Shown here: positions 20,068 to 27,911 of the stretch, one piece after another
How the letters are laid out: every line of letters starts with the position of its first letter
Numbering within the stretch: the first letter of the stretch is position 1
NCBI GenBank assembly: GCA_028872875.1
Contig: JAGWOC010000015.1
Location: 1 to 56,019 of the forward strand
Direction of reading: 5' to 3'
From: Chloroflexota bacterium
GTDB lineage: Bacteria > Chloroflexota > Dehalococcoidia > DSTF01 > JACRBR01
Length of the DNA: 56,019 bases
Made by a program: the position numbers and the translations under genes
Notes under the pieces: generated by a model
What the model was told of the DNA's origin: nothing
What the model saw: only the letters and a program-made list of their open reading frames with translations
Database searches by the model: none

Positions 20068-20646
20068 ATGACCACCGACGCCACGGCGCCCCAGGGCGCA
20101 CAGCCGCACGACAGCGCCATCCACTTTCCGCTCCAGCAGAACGAGCGCGTGCTCATGGTCTGCCGGCGACACTGGATCTACCTCTGGCCGCGCACGGCCT
20201 GGTGGGCGCTGCTGGCGGTCGTGCCGGCCGCCGCCATCGCCGCGATCATGGCGAAGGCCGGCATCTTCGACGGCAACGCCGCGCGCGTCTTCTGGATCGC
20301 CGCCGTGGTCTGGCTGGCGTTGTGGGCCATCCGCGCCTACTTCAACTGGTACCGCTACCACAACGACATCTGGGTGATCACGAACCAGCGCGTCATCGAC
20401 AGCACCAAGACCGCCCCCTGGAACCTGAAGATGTCCACCGCGGACCTGGTCAACGTGCAGGACATGACCGTCGAGCGCGAGGGCATCCTCCACACCATGC
20501 TCGACTACGGCGACATCATCTGCCAGACGGCCGCCGACGTGCAGGAGTTCCGCCTCACCGGCATCCCCGACCCGCGCGGCGTCCAGCTCCTCGTCGACAA
20601 GGAACGCGACCGGGAGCGTTCCCGCTCGGGCGGCGGTGCGCTGTGA
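20068..20646 (+). CDS. Bacterial PH-domain membrane protein
   Basis: A 192-residue protein with two transmembrane helices (about residues 45-65 and 73-92) followed by a bacterial PH domain: YHNDIWVITNQRVIDSTKTAPWNLKMSTADLVNVQDMTVE. The topology matches the bPH_2 family of small membrane proteins thought to act in envelope stress. The ATG follows a GGAGG site eight bases before. No function known. Confidence 0.8.
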   Translation: MTTDATAPQGAQPHDSAIHFPLQQNERVLMVCRRHWIYLWPRTAWWALLAVVPAAAIAAIMAKAGIFDGNAARVFWIAAVVWLALWAIRAYFNWYRYHNDIWVITNQRVIDSTKTAPWNLKMSTADLVNVQDMTVEREGILHTMLDYGDIICQTAADVQEFRLTGIPDPRGVQLLVDKERDRERSRSGGGAL

Positions 20647-20652
20647 GCCGCC

Positions 20653-20666
20653 GGGGCGGACGCCCC
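20653..20666 (+). terminator. Short GC hairpin after the PH-domain gene
   Basis: GGGGCG/CGCCCC with a GA loop, six bases after the stop; followed by TGACGC. Weak terminator candidate only. Confidence 0.35.
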
Positions 20667-20730
20667 TGACGCTCGTCACCGGCAGGGATGCATGAGGGAA
20701 TGCCCTCTCTTCGCCGCTGCCCGTGCGGCC

Positions 20731-20736
20731 GATACT
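20731..20736 (+). promoter_or_regulatory. -10 element (GATACT), leaderless
   Basis: GATACT ends six bases before the ATG at 20743, with no ribosome-binding site between. Confidence 0.4.
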
Positions 20737-20742
20737 CCCGGC

Positions 20743-21159
20743 ATGGACGATTTCCGCAAGGAGCTGGCCGCGGTCGTCGATGCCCTGCGCGGCGATGGAG
20801 TGGAGCCCGCGTTCCTCGTCGTCGACCTCGAGGGCATCGCGGCGATCAGGCAGATGCACGGCGCCGCCAGCCTGGACACCTTCCGCGAGACGGCCATCGG
20901 CGCCATCTCCGCCGCCGCCAGCGGCTGCGATACGTTCACGTACGGCGATGAGCGCATCGTCGCCATCCTGGGGGGCTTCGGCCGCCTCCAGACCTTTGCC
21001 GTGATTGAGAAGCTCCGCCGCGCCCTCCCGTTCCTCGGCCAGTCGTTCGACGTCGTCCTCCGGCCGGAGTTCGACGTGCTCGAATACGACGAGGAGGCGG
21101 GCATCGCCGGGCTCGTCGCCCAGCTCGCCCGGCTCAGCCGCAACCGCGAGGTCGCGTAG
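20743..21159 (+). CDS. Degenerate GGDEF-like protein
   Basis: A 138-residue protein whose core (FLVVDLEGIAAIRQMHGAASLDTFRETAIGAISAAASGCDTFTYGDERIVAIL) follows the strand-helix plan of a GGDEF diguanylate cyclase, but the catalytic GG(D/E)EF loop is replaced by YGDERIVAI and the metal-binding acidic pair is incomplete. It can hardly make cyclic di-GMP; it might bind it or be a structural remnant. A second such protein is at 54681. An in-frame ATG at 20692 is less likely because 20743 lies directly after a -10 element. Confidence 0.6.
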   Translation: MDDFRKELAAVVDALRGDGVEPAFLVVDLEGIAAIRQMHGAASLDTFRETAIGAISAAASGCDTFTYGDERIVAILGGFGRLQTFAVIEKLRRALPFLGQSFDVVLRPEFDVLEYDEEAGIAGLVAQLARLSRNREVA

Positions 21160-21271
21160 TCCGGGCGCCGGCGTCGTGCGCATTCCGCAGCCGGGCCCGT
21201 CCTTGACGGCGCGAGGACCAATCCCACACAATCTTCACCACCGGCCCGGCAGGGTACCGACACCCGGGCCC

Positions 21272-21300
21272 TTGACCGCGGGTCGCGCGCACCGCAGAAT
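21272..21300 (+). promoter_or_regulatory. Promoter of the R2-like/SCP2-like pair, with possible operator
   Basis: TTGACC (21272-21277), a 17-base spacer and CAGAAT (21295-21300) form a well-spaced sigma-70-type promoter. Just downstream, TAAGCACTCGCTAA (21309-21322) is an imperfect inverted repeat of the type bound by TetR-family repressors, positioned where a repressor would block initiation. The operator reading is inference. Confidence 0.6.
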
Positions 21301-21346
21301 GCTCAAAGTAAGCACTCGCTAAATTAGCCCCTACTACGGAGGGCCC

Positions 21347-22723
21347 ATGGCCAACGAGACGGCGACCATCCCCGACACGCTGCGCGCGAAGGCGCAGGAA
21401 AAGCACTGGCCGCTGGATCTCGTCCAGCAGGCGCTCGGAGCCGGCGCGACGGCAGAACAGCTCATCGGCTACATGGACCAGGGCGTCAGTGCCGACCAGG
21501 CGCGGCAGTTCCTCGCCGCGCAGGGCGGCGCTGCCGCGGCCGTCGAGCCGTCCCCCGAGCTGAAGGCAAAGGCCGAGCAGGCCGGCTGGCCGCTCGAACT
21601 CGTCCAGCGCGCGCTCAGCATGGGCGCGGCCGAGGAGGACCTGGCGCGCTACATGGACATGGGCGTCACCGCCGAGCAGGCGGCGCAGTTCATGACCGGT
21701 GGCGGCGCCGGCGCCCCGGAGCTCGACCTGAGCTGGATGCAGGTCCCGACCGAGTGGAACACGCGCGCCCGGCCCACCAAGCACGGGCTCACCCTCCAGG
21801 GGATCAACATCGGCAAGTACGGGGAGGTGCCCGACGTCTGGGAGTACCAGACGGAGATGCCGCGCGGCGCCGTCCCCATCGCCGGCGTCGAGGGCATGGG
21901 CTACTCGATCTACCAGAAGCAGGAAGTCTGGAGCGACGCCTGCGCACCCCTCTACGAGGAGGCGATCCAGCGCCGCTGGCGCCCCGCGACCGATGTGCCG
22001 TGGACCAGCATCGAGCCGCTGCCCGACGACCTCGAGCGCGCCATCTGCCAGGTCTGCACGCACCTCAGCGAGAAGGCGCAGGTCGAAGCCGACGTCCTCG
22101 GCCGCTGGGAACCGGAGATCAGCTACGGCTACCACGAGGTCAAGCTCTACCTCGCCACGGTCATCTTCGAGGACGCCCGCGCCGTCGAGGTCTTCCGCAA
22201 GCGTGCGCTCTCGAACGGCGGCGGCCTCGGCCTGCAGGCGCCCGGGTGGTCGTTCCGGTCGGTCGTCGATGCGCGCAACTTCAGCGAGATGGCGACGATC
22301 CAGTTCGTGCTCCAGGACAGCCTGACGCTCGCGCAGTATGCGTACGGCGAGAAGTACGCCCGGAACGCCGCGGAGAAGTACATCTTCACGCGGGCCATGC
22401 AGGACAAGGCGCGCCACATCGCCTACGGCATCACGCACCTCAAGTACACCCTCCTGCACCGCACGGACCGGCGCGAGGAGTTCCACCGCTACCTCGACAA
22501 GGGCGAGGGCATGCTGGTGATGGACGACACGAAGGACTCCGCGACGCGCGAGGCGTTCGCCATCTACTTCGGCGGCAGCCGGGAGAACATCGCCGAAGGG
22601 CTGAGGCTCCATGACGCGATGCGCCGGCGCGGTCTCGAGCAGTACCTGGCGCGGCTCAAGTGGGCTACCCTTGGGCGCGACGATCGGTTGCATCCGGGCC
22701 TGCGGGCCTTCATCGGACAGTAG
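21347..22723 (+). CDS. Ferritin-like (R2-type) protein with N-terminal tandem helical repeat
   Basis: A 458-residue protein. Residues 12-60 and 72-119 are two copies of a helical repeat (AKAxxxxWPLxLVQxAL, then QGVSADQARQF/MGVTAEQAAQF). Residues about 200-440 form a ferritin-like four-helix bundle of the ribonucleotide-reductase-R2/oxygenase type; GYHEVKLYLATVIFEDARAVEVFRKRAL and FTRAMQDKARHIAYGITHLKY are the two diiron-site helices. In active relatives each carries a DE-x-RH (ExxH) motif; here they read EDARA (275-279) and DKARH (353-357), so both ExxH pairs are broken. An ACGGAGGG site precedes the ATG. The SCP2-like gene follows after 27 bases. Its reaction, if any, is unknown. Confidence 0.75.
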   Translation: MANETATIPDTLRAKAQEKHWPLDLVQQALGAGATAEQLIGYMDQGVSADQARQFLAAQGGAAAAVEPSPELKAKAEQAGWPLELVQRALSMGAAEEDLARYMDMGVTAEQAAQFMTGGGAGAPELDLSWMQVPTEWNTRARPTKHGLTLQGINIGKYGEVPDVWEYQTEMPRGAVPIAGVEGMGYSIYQKQEVWSDACAPLYEEAIQRRWRPATDVPWTSIEPLPDDLERAICQVCTHLSEKAQVEADVLGRWEPEISYGYHEVKLYLATVIFEDARAVEVFRKRALSNGGGLGLQAPGWSFRSVVDARNFSEMATIQFVLQDSLTLAQYAYGEKYARNAAEKYIFTRAMQDKARHIAYGITHLKYTLLHRTDRREEFHRYLDKGEGMLVMDDTKDSATREAFAIYFGGSRENIAEGLRLHDAMRRRGLEQYLARLKWATLGRDDRLHPGLRAFIGQ

Positions 22724-22750
22724 GCCAGAGCGAGCAGGAGGATCACAGCC

Positions 22751-23194
22751 ATGCCCACGTTCCCGTCCGTCGAGTGGTTCGACACCATCAAAGACATCGT
22801 CAACAACGACCCGGCCTTCCGGCAGCTCGGCACCGTCGATGCCGTCGTCGGCATCAAGGTCGAGCACAAGATCTTCGAGGTGACCTTCGAGGCGTTCGAG
22901 TGCACGAAGGTGCGGGAGGCGTCGGAGAACGACCTCCGCGACATGGACTTCTGGCTGGAGCAGTCGTACGACCAGTGGAAGGACATGCTCACGAACATCC
23001 GCGAGCACGGCGCCGCCGACCTCTCGCACACCCTGAACACGATCGACCTGAACCTGCCGGAGGGCTTCGCACGCTCGCACGACGGCTACCGCCGCGACGC
23101 CTTCTACCGCTTCAACCAGTCGATCCAGGACTTCTTCAACGCGTCGGCGAAGATCGACACGCAGTTCGCGCCGATGGAGGCGGTCACCGCCTGA
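22751..23194 (+). CDS. SCP2-like (sterol-carrier fold) protein
   Basis: A 147-residue protein. VEWFDTIKDIVNNDPAFRQLGTVDA, the VEHKIFEVTFEAFECTKVRE strands and the SYDQWKDMLTNIREHG helix match the SCP2/sterol-carrier fold, which binds a hydrophobic ligand in a tunnel. A GGAGG site lies eight bases before the ATG. It is second in an operon with the R2-like protein, so the two probably act on the same lipid-like ligand (inference). Confidence in the operon is high, in the fold moderate. Confidence 0.65.
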   Translation: MPTFPSVEWFDTIKDIVNNDPAFRQLGTVDAVVGIKVEHKIFEVTFEAFECTKVREASENDLRDMDFWLEQSYDQWKDMLTNIREHGAADLSHTLNTIDLNLPEGFARSHDGYRRDAFYRFNQSIQDFFNASAKIDTQFAPMEAVTA

Positions 23195-23219
23195 GGGTCA
23201 ACCCACACCCGAGCACACA

Positions 23220-23256
23220 CACGAGAAAGGTTGCGACATTCGCAGCCTTTCTCGTG
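23220..23256 (+). terminator. Strong 17-bp hairpin between convergent genes
   Basis: CACGAGAAAGGTTGCGA pairs with TCGCAGCCTTTCTCGTG across a CAT loop with one G-U pair. It lies between the SCP2-like gene and the minus-strand HAD gene and can act in both directions; TACGTCTCAACT follows on the plus strand. Confidence 0.8.
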
Positions 23257-23280
23257 TACGTCTCAACTATCAACCATAAG

Positions 23281-23829
23281 CTATAAGCTGCGCACTACCT
23301 CCACGAGCGAGCGCGCCAGCGCCAGCCGCGGCGGCCGCGGCCCCTCCCCGTACGCCCCCGCATGGTCCAACAGGTACACCCGCGGCACCCCGTGCTCCGC
23401 GAGGTAGTAGGCCGTCCGCGGGTCGTCGTCGATGTGTACGCCGATGCCCAGCATCCTGCAGGCCGCGAGCTTGTGCTGCGCCGGCCGCAGCCCCGGCGGC
23501 GCCATCCGCAGCCCGACGCGGCCGGCGAGTCCGGCGCGCCGCAGCCAGCGCTCGATGAGCGCCCGTCCCGCCCCGCTGCGTCCCGTCAAGATGTACACCT
23601 CGTGCTCGCGCGTCAGCTCGCGGAGCACTGGCGCCGCCTCGGGCGCCATCGGCCGCCAGGCGAAGCGCGCGCACTCGATGACAAGCCGCAGCGGGTTCGG
23701 CCGCGGCGGCGCGCTCTCGTGCGCGGCGTAGTCGGGCGGCAGCTCCGGGACGCCGCCGGGGGCGTGCACGGCCAGCCGCCCGAACGGCGTCGGGCAGAGC
23801 ACTCCGTCGTAGTCGATGCTGATGCGCAT
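23281..23829 (-). CDS. HAD-superfamily hydrolase
   Basis: A 182-residue HAD-fold protein. Motif I is IDYDGVLC (Asp6 nucleophile, Asp8), motif II is VYILTGRSG, and the metal-binding acids are in GIGVHIDDDPRTAYYLAEHGV. The cap region is small, so it may act on nucleotides or phosphosugars, or on a protein. No substrate can be stated. The ATG has no strong ribosome site. It runs towards the R2-like operon. Confidence 0.8.
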   Translation of the reverse strand: MRISIDYDGVLCPTPFGRLAVHAPGGVPELPPDYAAHESAPPRPNPLRLVIECARFAWRPMAPEAAPVLRELTREHEVYILTGRSGAGRALIERWLRRAGLAGRVGLRMAPPGLRPAQHKLAACRMLGIGVHIDDDPRTAYYLAEHGVPRVYLLDHAGAYGEGPRPPRLALARSLVEVVRSL

Positions 23830-24026
23830 GTCGTGTGGTGCCAACTCGCTAGATGCGGCTCCCCCGGCCGGGCGGTGCGCGATCGCCGCGCGCACGCGGC
23901 CATGCCCGTGGTCAGACGGGCGCTGGTCACGCTGTCCTGGTGCAGTCTAACGGCAGGCGAGGGTGTGTCACGCACGAAGGCGGACACGCGGGTCCGCCCG
24001 AGCGCCGGGCGATGCCCGGGGCTCCA

Positions 24027-24044
24027 CCGTCAGGCAGCCGTACG
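24027..24044 (+). promoter_or_regulatory. PHO-box-like site 1
   Basis: CCGTCAG-GCAG-CCGTACG: two 7-base units with an 11-base period, the geometry of the PHO box bound by PhoB-type regulators. It is the weaker of the two copies. Confidence 0.4.
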
Positions 24045-24060
24045 GTTGCTCCGCCCGGAC

Positions 24061-24086
24061 GGGCGCAGCCGGGGGCGGCTGCGCCC
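24061..24086 (+). repeat. Dispersed hairpin family B, copy 1
   Basis: An 11-bp perfect stem (GGGCGCAGCCG/CGGCTGCGCCC) around a GGGG loop. Its core CAGCCGGGGGCGGCTG recurs at 30191-30212 (one mismatch) and, reversed, at 53459-53478. Confidence 0.6.
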
Positions 24087-24100
24087 CAGCCGGGGCTCCA

Positions 24101-24134
24101 CCGTCACACAGCCGTAACATCGCTCCGGTATACT
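24101..24134 (+). promoter_or_regulatory. PHO-box-like site 2 and -10 element of the orphan regulator
   Basis: CCGTCAC-ACAG-CCGTAAC (24101-24118) is a direct repeat of 7-base units with 11-base period. It takes the place of the -35 and ends ten bases before TATACT (24129-24134), as in PhoB-activated promoters. The regulated gene encodes an OmpR/PhoB-family protein, so autoregulation is likely (inference). Confidence 0.5.
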
Positions 24135-24163
24135 GCGCGTCATTCGCGGGGGGCGCTGCGGCG

Positions 24164-24841
24164 ATGAACTCTGTCCTGCTGGTCGATGCGTCGGAGGAGA
24201 TGCGGCCGCTGGCGGCGGCGCTCGAAGCTTCGGGCTACGCCGTCGCGTACGCGGCGCTCGCGGGCGTCCTCGAAGACGCCGGCGAGGCGACGCCGGCGGT
24301 GCTTGTGGTCAGCATGCTCGGCCGCGCGCCGGACGCGCCCGCCGTCCGCAACCTGCTCCGCTCGCCGGACATGCCGCACGGCGTGGCCTCGGTGGCCGTC
24401 GTACGGCAGGAGCAGCTTTCGGCGCTCGACTTCAGCGCGGGCTTTGACGATTTCATCGTCTACCCGGCGGCCGACGAAGAGGTCGTCGCCCGCGTGCGCC
24501 GCGCCATCTGGGTGAAGTCCGGCATCGAGAGCGACAATACGCTCCGGGCGGATGACCTGCGCATCGACCTGGCGAACTACAAGGTCTACGTGGCCGGCAC
24601 GCACGTCGACCTGACGTACAAGGAGTACGAGCTGCTGCGCTTCCTCGCGACGAACCGCGAGAAGGTGTTCACGCGCGAGGCGCTGCTCAACCGCGTCTGG
24701 GGGTACGACTTCTACGGCGGCGCCCGCACGGTCGATGTGCACGTGCGGCGGTTGCGGAGCAAGATCGAGGACCGCACGCACACGTTCATCGAGACGGTGC
24801 GCAACGTCGGCTACCGTTTCCACATCCCCGGCGAGCGGTAG
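24164..24841 (+). CDS. Orphan atypical OmpR/PhoB-family response regulator
   Basis: A 225-residue protein with a receiver-like domain (1-115) and a winged-helix DNA-binding domain (about 128-223: VDLTYKEYELLRFLATNREKVFTREALLNRVWGYDF and RTVDVHVRRLRSKIE). The receiver lacks key residues: the phospho-acceptor Asp is Ser50 (VLVVSMLG), the acidic pair is Asp8-Ala9, and the conserved Lys is Tyr100 (DDFIVYP). It therefore cannot be phosphorylated in the usual way, and no histidine kinase is encoded nearby. It resembles phosphorylation-independent regulators such as GlnR. Two PHO-box-like sites precede it. Confidence 0.88.
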   Translation: MNSVLLVDASEEMRPLAAALEASGYAVAYAALAGVLEDAGEATPAVLVVSMLGRAPDAPAVRNLLRSPDMPHGVASVAVVRQEQLSALDFSAGFDDFIVYPAADEEVVARVRRAIWVKSGIESDNTLRADDLRIDLANYKVYVAGTHVDLTYKEYELLRFLATNREKVFTREALLNRVWGYDFYGGARTVDVHVRRLRSKIEDRTHTFIETVRNVGYRFHIPGER

Positions 24842-24872
24842 GCGGGTTGTCGGGGTGTCGAGAGGGCCGGCC

Positions 24873-25604
24873 TCAGCCGGCCACTTCCGCTCCGCCGTCC
24901 ACCACCAGCTTGATGCCCGTGATCCACGCCGCCTCGTCCGACGCGAGGAAGAGCGCCGCGTACGCGACGTCCTCCGGCGTGCCGTCGCGTACGATGGCAC
25001 GCCGCGGCGGCCGCGGATCCAGCGGGTCGGGCGACGCCTGGATGTTCGTCGGGCAGATGCAGTTGACGCGGATGTTGTCCGGCGCGTACTCGCGCGCCAT
25101 CTTCTTCGTCATGCCGATGATCGCGCTCTTCGCCGCGGCGTAGCCGACGTTGCCGCCGAGCCGCGCCGCCCGCGCCGCCGCGATGTTGATCACCGAGCCG
25201 GAGCGCTGGCGCGCCATCTGCTGCAGCGCGTAGTGGGCTGTGAGGAAGTGCGTCTTCAGGTCGACCGCGAGGAGCCGGTCCCAGTCCTGCTCCGTCGTCT
25301 CGCCAGCGCGGGACTCCGAGGCGATGTAGATGCCCGTGTTGTTGTACAGCACGTCGAGCTGGCCGAAGCGGTCGATGGCGAGCCGCACCGCCGCCTCGGC
25401 GTCCGGCGCCGACGTCAGGTCCGCCGCCAGGTGCGCCGCCTCGCCCCCAGCCTCCTGGATGTGGCGCGCAAGCCGGCTGGTTTCGTCGCCGTCGAGGCCG
25501 GCGAGCACGACGCGCGCGCCTTCGCGCGCGAAGAGCAGCGGCACCGTCGTGCCCTGGCGGCCGCCGGCGCCGGCGATCAGCGTGACCTTGCCTTCGAGTC
25601 TCAT
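24873..25604 (-). CDS. Short-chain dehydrogenase/reductase without the usual catalytic Ser
   Basis: A 243-residue SDR-fold protein. It has the NAD(P)-binding GAGGRQG (11-18), a YNNTG motif and YxxxK (Tyr155, Lys159). The Ser that normally lies 13 residues before the Tyr is Ala142 (VINIAAARA), so the usual Asn-Ser-Tyr-Lys tetrad is incomplete. It may have a modified mechanism or a ligand-binding role. The start at 25604 has a GGAGGG site. Divergent from the M50 gene. Confidence 0.85.
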   Translation of the reverse strand: MRLEGKVTLIAGAGGRQGTTVPLLFAREGARVVLAGLDGDETSRLARHIQEAGGEAAHLAADLTSAPDAEAAVRLAIDRFGQLDVLYNNTGIYIASESRAGETTEQDWDRLLAVDLKTHFLTAHYALQQMARQRSGSVINIAAARAARLGGNVGYAAAKSAIIGMTKKMAREYAPDNIRVNCICPTNIQASPDPLDPRPPRRAIVRDGTPEDVAYAALFLASDEAAWITGIKLVVDGGAEVAG

Positions 25605-25683
25605 GCCCTCCGTCCTGCGGCGCCACCGCGGCCGTCGCCCTCCATGCTATCCTGCCTGAAGAAGGACGCAGGGTACACACGGC

Positions 25684-26397
25684 TTGATCTTCATCTACGC
25701 TGACCTCATCGGCTCGGACTTCGCGCTCTTCCTCACACTCGCGGCGGCGACGATCTTCGCGCTGCTCATCGGCATCGCCTTCCACGAGTTCTGCCACGCC
25801 TTCGCGGCGGACAGCCTCGGCGACAGGCTGCCCGCCAGCCAGGGGCGCGTGACGCTGAACCCGCTCGCCCACCTGGACCCCGCCGGCACGATGATGCTGC
25901 TGTTCGTCGGCTTCGGCTGGGGGAAGCCGGTGCAGTTCAACCCGTTCGGCCTCAAGGTGAGCCCCAAGACGGCGACGCTGCTCGTCTCGCTCGCCGGCCC
26001 CCTGTCCAACTTCGTCGCCGCCGGGCTCCTCGGCATCCCGATCAAGCTGGGCTGGGTGCCGTACATCAACCCGCTCTCCATCGACCCGCGCGCGCTGCAC
26101 TTCTATGTGCAGACGCGCGCGGAATACATCGGCCTGTTCCTGACCGCGGCCGTCTACTTCAACGTCATCCTCGGGGTGTTCAACCTGCTCCCGCTGCATC
26201 CGCTGGACGGCTTCAAGGTCGCCGTCGGCCTCCTGCCCGACGAGCTGTCACAGGAGTTCGCGAAGACGGCGCAGTACGGCGTCGGCATCCTGATGGCGCT
26301 GATCCTCCTGCCGTTTGTGGTCGGCTACAGCCCCCTCACCCAGATCCTGGGCCCGTCGGTCGGCTGGCTCGTTACCGTCTTCACGGGGGTGCACTGA
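25684..26397 (+). CDS. Site-2 protease-like M50 family membrane metalloprotease
   Basis: A 237-residue polytopic protein of the M50 family, the short rhomboid-free type. The zinc motif HEFCH (HExxH) lies near residue 34 and the third ligand in NLLPLHPLDGFK near residue 174. About six transmembrane segments are visible. Such enzymes cleave membrane proteins within the bilayer; the substrate is unknown. A TTG start at 25684 is used; an upstream TATCCT at about 25648 may be the -10. The HD-domain gene begins three bases after its stop. Confidence 0.88.
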   Translation: MIFIYADLIGSDFALFLTLAAATIFALLIGIAFHEFCHAFAADSLGDRLPASQGRVTLNPLAHLDPAGTMMLLFVGFGWGKPVQFNPFGLKVSPKTATLLVSLAGPLSNFVAAGLLGIPIKLGWVPYINPLSIDPRALHFYVQTRAEYIGLFLTAAVYFNVILGVFNLLPLHPLDGFKVAVGLLPDELSQEFAKTAQYGVGILMALILLPFVVGYSPLTQILGPSVGWLVTVFTGVH

Positions 26398-26399
26398 TA

Positions 26400-26894
26400 A
26401 TGGCGCGCGCCGCGCACCGCCTGCGGCAGTTCTTCGGCGCGCTGCGCCCGCGGGTGGCGCCGCGCGCGCGGTACGACGCGTACGCCTGGCTCGACGAGCC
26501 GCAGCGGCGCATCTTCGCGTCGATGGCGGTGCGCGACCAGCAGCACGGGATCGACGTATTTCGGCGGGTGCGCGCCGCCGCGGGCGCCGACGACCCGCAT
26601 CTGTTTGCGGCCGCGCTCCTGCACGATTGCGGCAAGGGCCGCGTGCAACTCTGGCAGCGCGTCGCCCACGTGCTGCTCGGCGCCGTCGCGCCGCCGCTGC
26701 GCGCCCGTATCGCGAGCGAGCAGGGTGCGCCGTGGCGCCGTGCGCTCTGGCGCCTGCTCCATCACCCGGAGATCGGCGCCGCCATCGTCGCCCGCGCGGG
26801 CGGCGACGCGGACGTCGTGCGCATGATCCGTGAGCAGGAGGCCACGCAGCCGGACGCGCGGGTCGCGCTGCTGCAGGCCGCGGACGAGGCATAG
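26400..26894 (+). CDS. HD-domain phosphohydrolase-like protein
   Basis: A 164-residue protein with an HD motif, LLHDCGKGRVQLWQR, and a matching upstream His in QQHGIDVFRRV plus LLHHPEIGA downstream, enough for a metal-dependent phosphohydrolase fold. It starts three bases after the M50 gene, so they are cotranscribed. Substrate not evident (nucleotide or phosphate monoester are family possibilities). Confidence 0.8.
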   Translation: MARAAHRLRQFFGALRPRVAPRARYDAYAWLDEPQRRIFASMAVRDQQHGIDVFRRVRAAAGADDPHLFAAALLHDCGKGRVQLWQRVAHVLLGAVAPPLRARIASEQGAPWRRALWRLLHHPEIGAAIVARAGGDADVVRMIREQEATQPDARVALLQAADEA

Positions 26895-26906
26895 GAGGCG
26901 CGCGCC

Positions 26907-27911
26907 ATGCCCCGACGCATCGCCATCATCGGGCTCGGGCTGATCGGCGGCTCGCTCGGGCTCGCGCTGAAGCGCGCCGCGATCGCGGACCTCGAGGTCG
27001 CGGGCACGGCGCGCAGCCGGGCGACGGTGCAGAAGGCGAAGCGGGCCGGCGCGATCGATGTCGAATGCGACACGCCGGCGGAGGCGGCCGCGGGCGCCAG
27101 CCTGGTCGTGATCGCGACGCCGATCATGGCGGTGCGCGCCATCCTGGCCGAGATCGCGCCCGCGCTCGCGGACGGCGCGGTCGTCACCGACGTCGCGAGC
27201 ACCAAGGGCGACGTCTCGCGCTGGGCGAAGGAGCTGCTGCCGGCCGGCGTGCACTTCGTCGGCGGCCACCCGATGGCGGGGAAGGAGACGGCCGGCATCG
27301 ACGAGGCGGAGGCGTCCCTCTTCGAGGGCAAGGCGTGGGTGATCTCGCCCTCTCTGGCAGCGGACGAAACGTCGGTGCGGACGGTGGTCGGCATGGCGCA
27401 GCTCGTCGGCGCGCGGCCGGTGTTCATGGACCCGGAGGAGCACGACAGCTACGTCGCGGCGATCAGCCACCTGCCGCTCATCGTGTCGTCGGCGCTCTTC
27501 TCGACGGCCTTTGGCAGCGCCGCCTGGCCGGAGTTGGCGCAGCTCGCGTCGTCGGGCTTCCACGACACGACGCGCCTCGCGTCGGGTCCGCCCGAGCTCG
27601 CGCACGACATCATCGCGACGAACCGCGCCAACCTGCTGCACTGGCTCGACCGCTTCGAGCAGGAGCTCGACCGCTTCCGCGAGGTCATCCGCTCCGAAGA
27701 GGGCGAGCGGGTGATCGAAGCCTTCGCCCGCGCGCAGCTCGAGCGCGACAACTACATGACGAACGGCGCGCCGCGCCGCGACGTCGGCGAGCCGATGGAG
27801 AAGATCCACTTCGCCGACCTCCTCCTGGGGTCGAAGATCGCGGGCCTCATGCGCAAGCAGGAGGAGACGATCCGCCAGGCCGAGGCGCGCGTGGACGAGA
27901 AGCGCCGCTGA
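26907..27911 (+). CDS. tyrA: Prephenate dehydrogenase
   Basis: A 334-residue NAD(P)-dependent enzyme of tyrosine synthesis, which oxidises prephenate to 4-hydroxyphenylpyruvate. The N-terminal Rossmann motif IIGLGLIGGSLGLAL, TDVASTKGDV, GGHPMAGKETAGIDEA and the HDSYVAAISHLPLIVSSAL segment are all characteristic. AGGAGG precedes the ATG by seven bases. The gene overlaps aroA by one base (TGATG), tying it to the shikimate pathway. No chorismate mutase domain is fused. Confidence 0.96.
   Translation: MPRRIAIIGLGLIGGSLGLALKRAAIADLEVAGTARSRATVQKAKRAGAIDVECDTPAEAAAGASLVVIATPIMAVRAILAEIAPALADGAVVTDVASTKGDVSRWAKELLPAGVHFVGGHPMAGKETAGIDEAEASLFEGKAWVISPSLAADETSVRTVVGMAQLVGARPVFMDPEEHDSYVAAISHLPLIVSSALFSTAFGSAAWPELAQLASSGFHDTTRLASGPPELAHDIIATNRANLLHWLDRFEQELDRFREVIRSEEGERVIEAFARAQLERDNYMTNGAPRRDVGEPMEKIHFADLLLGSKIAGLMRKQEETIRQAEARVDEKRR

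Larger units (their letters stand above)
23830..24163. other. 334-base gene-free stretch: direct repeats, hairpin and promoter
   Basis: It holds no supported gene. It contains two 36-base imperfect direct repeats (24018-24053 and 24092-24127, 74 bases apart, both starting GGGGCTCCACCGTCA), a strong hairpin between them (24061-24086), and the promoter of the regulator gene that follows. Each repeat carries a PHO-box-like sequence (next entries). Confidence 0.7.

Noticed and set aside
24018-24127. Possible CRISPR repeats
   Set aside because: Only two copies, 36 bases with mismatches, spacing 74 and containing a hairpin; better explained as regulator sites.
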